A DNA stretch of 64,000 nucleotides. Origin: an uncultured Prevotellaceae bacterium. Lineage in GTDB: Bacteria; Bacteroidota; Bacteroidia; Bacteroidales; UBA3663. The stretch lies in NCBI GenBank assembly GCA_900319235.1, contig ONNR01000007.1:62001-126000 (forward strand), written 5' to 3'. Made by a program: the position numbers and the translations under genes. Below are positions 62,059 to 64,000 of the stretch, in pieces (the first letter of the stretch is position 1; the number at the start of each line of letters is the position of its first letter). The notes under the pieces are model-generated. The model worked only from the letters and a program-made list of their open reading frames with translations. It did no database searches and was not told where the DNA came from.

Positions 62059-62763
62059 TTACTCCCAGTTACCGGCATTGTTGTTAGCCACGGTAGCATC
62101 GCCTACCATCATGCCAGGATATTTGTCAAGTTCCTCGCGGTCAACGATCTTGTTGGAGAGTTCCTGCTCGTTGAGGTCGCCGAGGTAGTTTGAGTAAGGA
62201 ATCTTGGCCTCGAAGAGTGGCATCTCGAAACCAGAAGCAGAAACCTGAGTACCGGTAGCGAGGAGGATGGTGTCCTTAGCTTGTCCCTCAAAGAAGATTG
62301 GAACGAAACGGAGCTCGTCGATGTTGAAGTCGGGACGGCTTAGTGCGGAGTCCTTCTCGAGCACAGAAACGAAGATTGAGTCACGGCTGAAGGTTGCTTT
62401 GCTCAAACCGAACTCTGCAATCTGCTTAGCATACTTTTTGGGGTCCTGAAGGTAGGTCCAAGCCTTCTGCTCGTTAAGGCCAGCCTGAAGCTGTTCGTCG
62501 GTAAGGGTACCGATCTTCTGAACGATGGCGATCTTGTCATTCTTAGCGAAGTTTACAAGCTGGTCCCAAGAAGCGGCATAAACATGGTACTTCTTCTGGT
62601 ACTCTTCCTGGAGAGTACGAACGTCCTTAAGGCGCTGGATTACGACTGCGTCGCGGCGTGCAACTTCTTTGTTAAAATCAATAGGGATCATCAAGGACTG
62701 ATAGCACATGACGACCAAGAGGATTGCTGAGGCAGCAAGGAGAATGTTAAGTAAAGTTTTCAT
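62059..62763 (-). CDS. membrane-anchored hypothetical protein (234 aa)
   Basis: One N-terminal membrane helix (TLLNILLAASAILLVVMCYQSLM) then a predicted coiled-coil segment (NKEVARRDAVVIQRLKDVRTLQEEYQKKYHVYA) and a globular C-terminal domain (ASGFEMPLFEAKIPYSNYLG). Pilin-like or periplasmic in appearance, but no family recognised. Start at 62763 and the region upstream carries a -7 element. It begins the long minus-strand run that ends with the MazG-like gene. Confidence 0.7.
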   Translation of the reverse strand: MKTLLNILLAASAILLVVMCYQSLMIPIDFNKEVARRDAVVIQRLKDVRTLQEEYQKKYHVYAASWDQLVNFAKNDKIAIVQKIGTLTDEQLQAGLNEQKAWTYLQDPKKYAKQIAEFGLSKATFSRDSIFVSVLEKDSALSRPDFNIDELRFVPIFFEGQAKDTILLATGTQVSASGFEMPLFEAKIPYSNYLGDLNEQELSNKIVDREELDKYPGMMVGDATVANNNAGNWE

Positions 62764-62822
62764 GATGATATGATGGATTGTATTTTTTTTGGACTGTGTA
62801 ATATTTTTGTCATTTTGTGGTG

Positions 62823-62830
62823 CAAATATA
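62823..62830 (-). promoter_or_regulatory. -7 element for the membrane protein and following genes
   Basis: Minus strand TATATTTG followed by C; -33 match is poor. It lies back-to-back with the helicase promoter. Confidence 0.55.
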
Positions 62831-62852
62831 AACAACTTTTTTCAATTTTGTA

Positions 62853-62860
62853 TATCTTTG
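62853..62860 (+). promoter_or_regulatory. -7 element for the RecD-like helicase
   Basis: TATCTTTG followed by CCCC, 23 nt before the start; -33 region T-rich but not a clear TTTG. Confidence 0.6.
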
Positions 62861-62883
62861 CCCCGAAAAAATTCAAAAAAAGT

Positions 62884-64000
62884 ATGATATTTTCTATTTT
62901 TGGGCAAAAAATGGCCGAAAAATTGCAATTTTCGCCCAATAAAAAACAAAAAGAAGCGATAGACCTGCTGAGTGAGTTCGTTTATGGCGACACCAGGAGA
63001 GATCGGATTTTCGTCCTGAAAGGCTATGCGGGCACGGGCAAGACGTCGCTTGTGGGGGCGTTGGTGAAGGTGCTCGACGAGGCGAAGATGCCCGTCCAGC
63101 TGATGGCTCCGACGGGACGAGCCGCGAAAGTTTTTGCCTCGATGGCGGGACATCCTGCCTTCACGATCCACAAGACGATCTACCGGCAGCACCGGTTCAA
63201 TGTGGAGATGGAGGGCTTCGAACTGACCGAGAACCGGAGGACCGGTGTGCTCTTCATCTGCGACGAGGCATCGATGATCTCGACGCTTAACGAGGGCTCG
63301 CCCTTCGGTACGGGCAATCTGCTGGATGACCTGATTGAGTACGTCTATGGGTCGGAGGGATGCAAGCTGCTGCTGGTGGGCGATGCTGCCCAGCTGCCTC
63401 CGGTGGGGCAGAGGCGGAGCCCCGCGCTCGACATTGGCACGCTGCAGGGCTATGGACTGGAGGTGATGACCACGGAACTTACCGAAGTGGCACGCCAGCA
63501 ACTGACGTCGGGCATCCTCTACAATGCCACGGTGCTGCGTGATAGGCTGATGATGGGCATGGAGGCACCATCAGAGACCGCAATGGCACAACGGCTGTTC
63601 CAATTGCCTAATATATATTATAAAATGTATGCCGACGTGCTTCGCATCGACGGGTACGAGCTGCTGGACTGCCTGTCGGAGAGCTACCAGAAGGAGGGCT
63701 TGGACGACACGATCATCATCACCCGCTCGAATGCTCGCGCCAACAAATTCAACCTTGGCGTGCGCAACCAGATACTCGACCGCGAGGAGGAGCTGACGTC
63801 GGGCGACCGCCTGCTGGTGGTGAAGAACAACTACTATTGGGGCAAGGAGTTCGACCAACTGCCGTTCATCGCCAATGGTGACGTGGTGACGGTGAACCGT
63901 GTGCGTTCGGTGATCGACCTTTACGGATTCCGTTTTGCCAAAGTGGCCATCACCTTGCCCGACTACGACATCGACACCGAGGTAATCGTGATGCTCGATA
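62884..64000 (+). CDS. RecD2/PIF1-like DNA helicase, 3'-truncated by window edge
   Basis: Open from ATG 62884 to the window end (372 codons). Walker A LKGYAGTGKTSLVGAL, the following motif Ia MAPTGRAAKVFASMAG, Walker B FICDEASMIS, and motif III LLLVGDAAQLPPVG mark a superfamily 1B helicase of the RecD/ExoV type; IIITRSNARANKFNLGVR follows. A later ATG at 62911 is an alternative start. It probably acts in recombination or repair. The C-terminal third is outside the window. Confidence 0.9.
   Translation, partial: MIFSIFGQKMAEKLQFSPNKKQKEAIDLLSEFVYGDTRRDRIFVLKGYAGTGKTSLVGALVKVLDEAKMPVQLMAPTGRAAKVFASMAGHPAFTIHKTIYRQHRFNVEMEGFELTENRRTGVLFICDEASMISTLNEGSPFGTGNLLDDLIEYVYGSEGCKLLLVGDAAQLPPVGQRRSPALDIGTLQGYGLEVMTTELTEVARQQLTSGILYNATVLRDRLMMGMEAPSETAMAQRLFQLPNIYYKMYADVLRIDGYELLDCLSESYQKEGLDDTIIITRSNARANKFNLGVRNQILDREEELTSGDRLLVVKNNYYWGKEFDQLPFIANGDVVTVNRVRSVIDLYGFRFAKVAITLPDYDIDTEVIVMLD

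Noticed and set aside
1..64000. CRISPR arrays, tRNA, rRNA, integrases, insertion sequences
   Set aside because: None found by reading both strands; the dispersed repeats are too short and irregularly placed to be a CRISPR array.

Overview
The window is a gene-dense stretch of a Bacteroidales chromosome, most likely Prevotellaceae or a close relative. The evidence is: repeated Bacteroidetes promoters (-33 TTTG, a 20-nt spacer, -7 TAnnTTTG) with no strong Shine-Dalgarno sequences; a type III glutamine synthetase; and families typical of the order (GSCFA, DUF4270, DUF3822, DUF4837, BspA-type leucine-rich repeats, a PCMD-like lipoprotein, family C69 dipeptidase). I saw no rRNA, tRNA, CRISPR array, integrase or transposase. 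Assignment below order level is inference.

Layout. 1-8459 (+): the 3' part of an aryl-polyene/flexirubin-like fatty-acid-type cluster (ketosynthase, ACP, two hotdog dehydratase-like proteins, MMPL exporter, CrtI-like FAD enzyme, FabG, LolA-like carrier, thioesterase), then ogt. 9073-18069: a metallo-beta-lactamase-fold enzyme with a 57-aa winged-helix partner, a BspA-like LRR protein, envelope proteins (beta-barrel, PCMD-like lipoprotein, C69 dipeptidase, FKBP-like lipoprotein) and glyS. 18330-22006: a GH28 lipoprotein, an SDR, and an AT-rich trio that includes a YiiX-like NlpC/P60 protein. 22203-28417 (-): leuA-leuC-leuD-(citramalate/isopropylmalate synthase paralogue)-leuB. 28522-31186: DUF4270 lipoprotein and a catalytic-domain-only GT5 protein. 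31629-40533 (+): TorF-like porin, glnN, CE15-like esterase, phoH, a small repeat protein, GSCFA, purC, GT2. 40603-44225: an Lrp/AsnC regulator divergent from metY-SDR-cysK (sulfur amino acids). 44335-50372: a strawberry-notch helicase, an AAA ATPase with an atypical Walker B, and an unrecognised protein; this is the best candidate for an undescribed system. 50506-53651: a His/Gly-rich secreted protein, glutathione peroxidase, an AT-rich secreted protein. 53838-62763 (-): a long run with a MazG-like protein, an AMP-ligase/ACP/acyltransferase fusion, a murA whose active-site Cys is Asp, a motif-poor PdxA-like protein, DUF4837, rsmD, DUF3822 and a membrane protein. 62884 onward (+): the start of a RecD-like helicase.

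Two dispersed sequence families run through the window. One is a short palindrome (GCAGCCAT-ATGGCTGC followed by GACGGGAACGC or GACGAAAACG) with about ten copies, always in the same orientation, two of them inside the DUF3822 coding sequence. The other is a 7-bp-period (TTAAYAA)n array at gene junctions. Several strong hairpins overlap coding ends or starts.

Functional threads: the first cluster probably builds, modifies and exports a polyene-type lipid. The leu, metY/cysK and glnN genes cover branched-chain, sulfur and nitrogen amino-acid metabolism. The rightmost minus-strand run mixes envelope precursor synthesis (murA, acyl-ACP ligase/acyltransferase) with rRNA modification.
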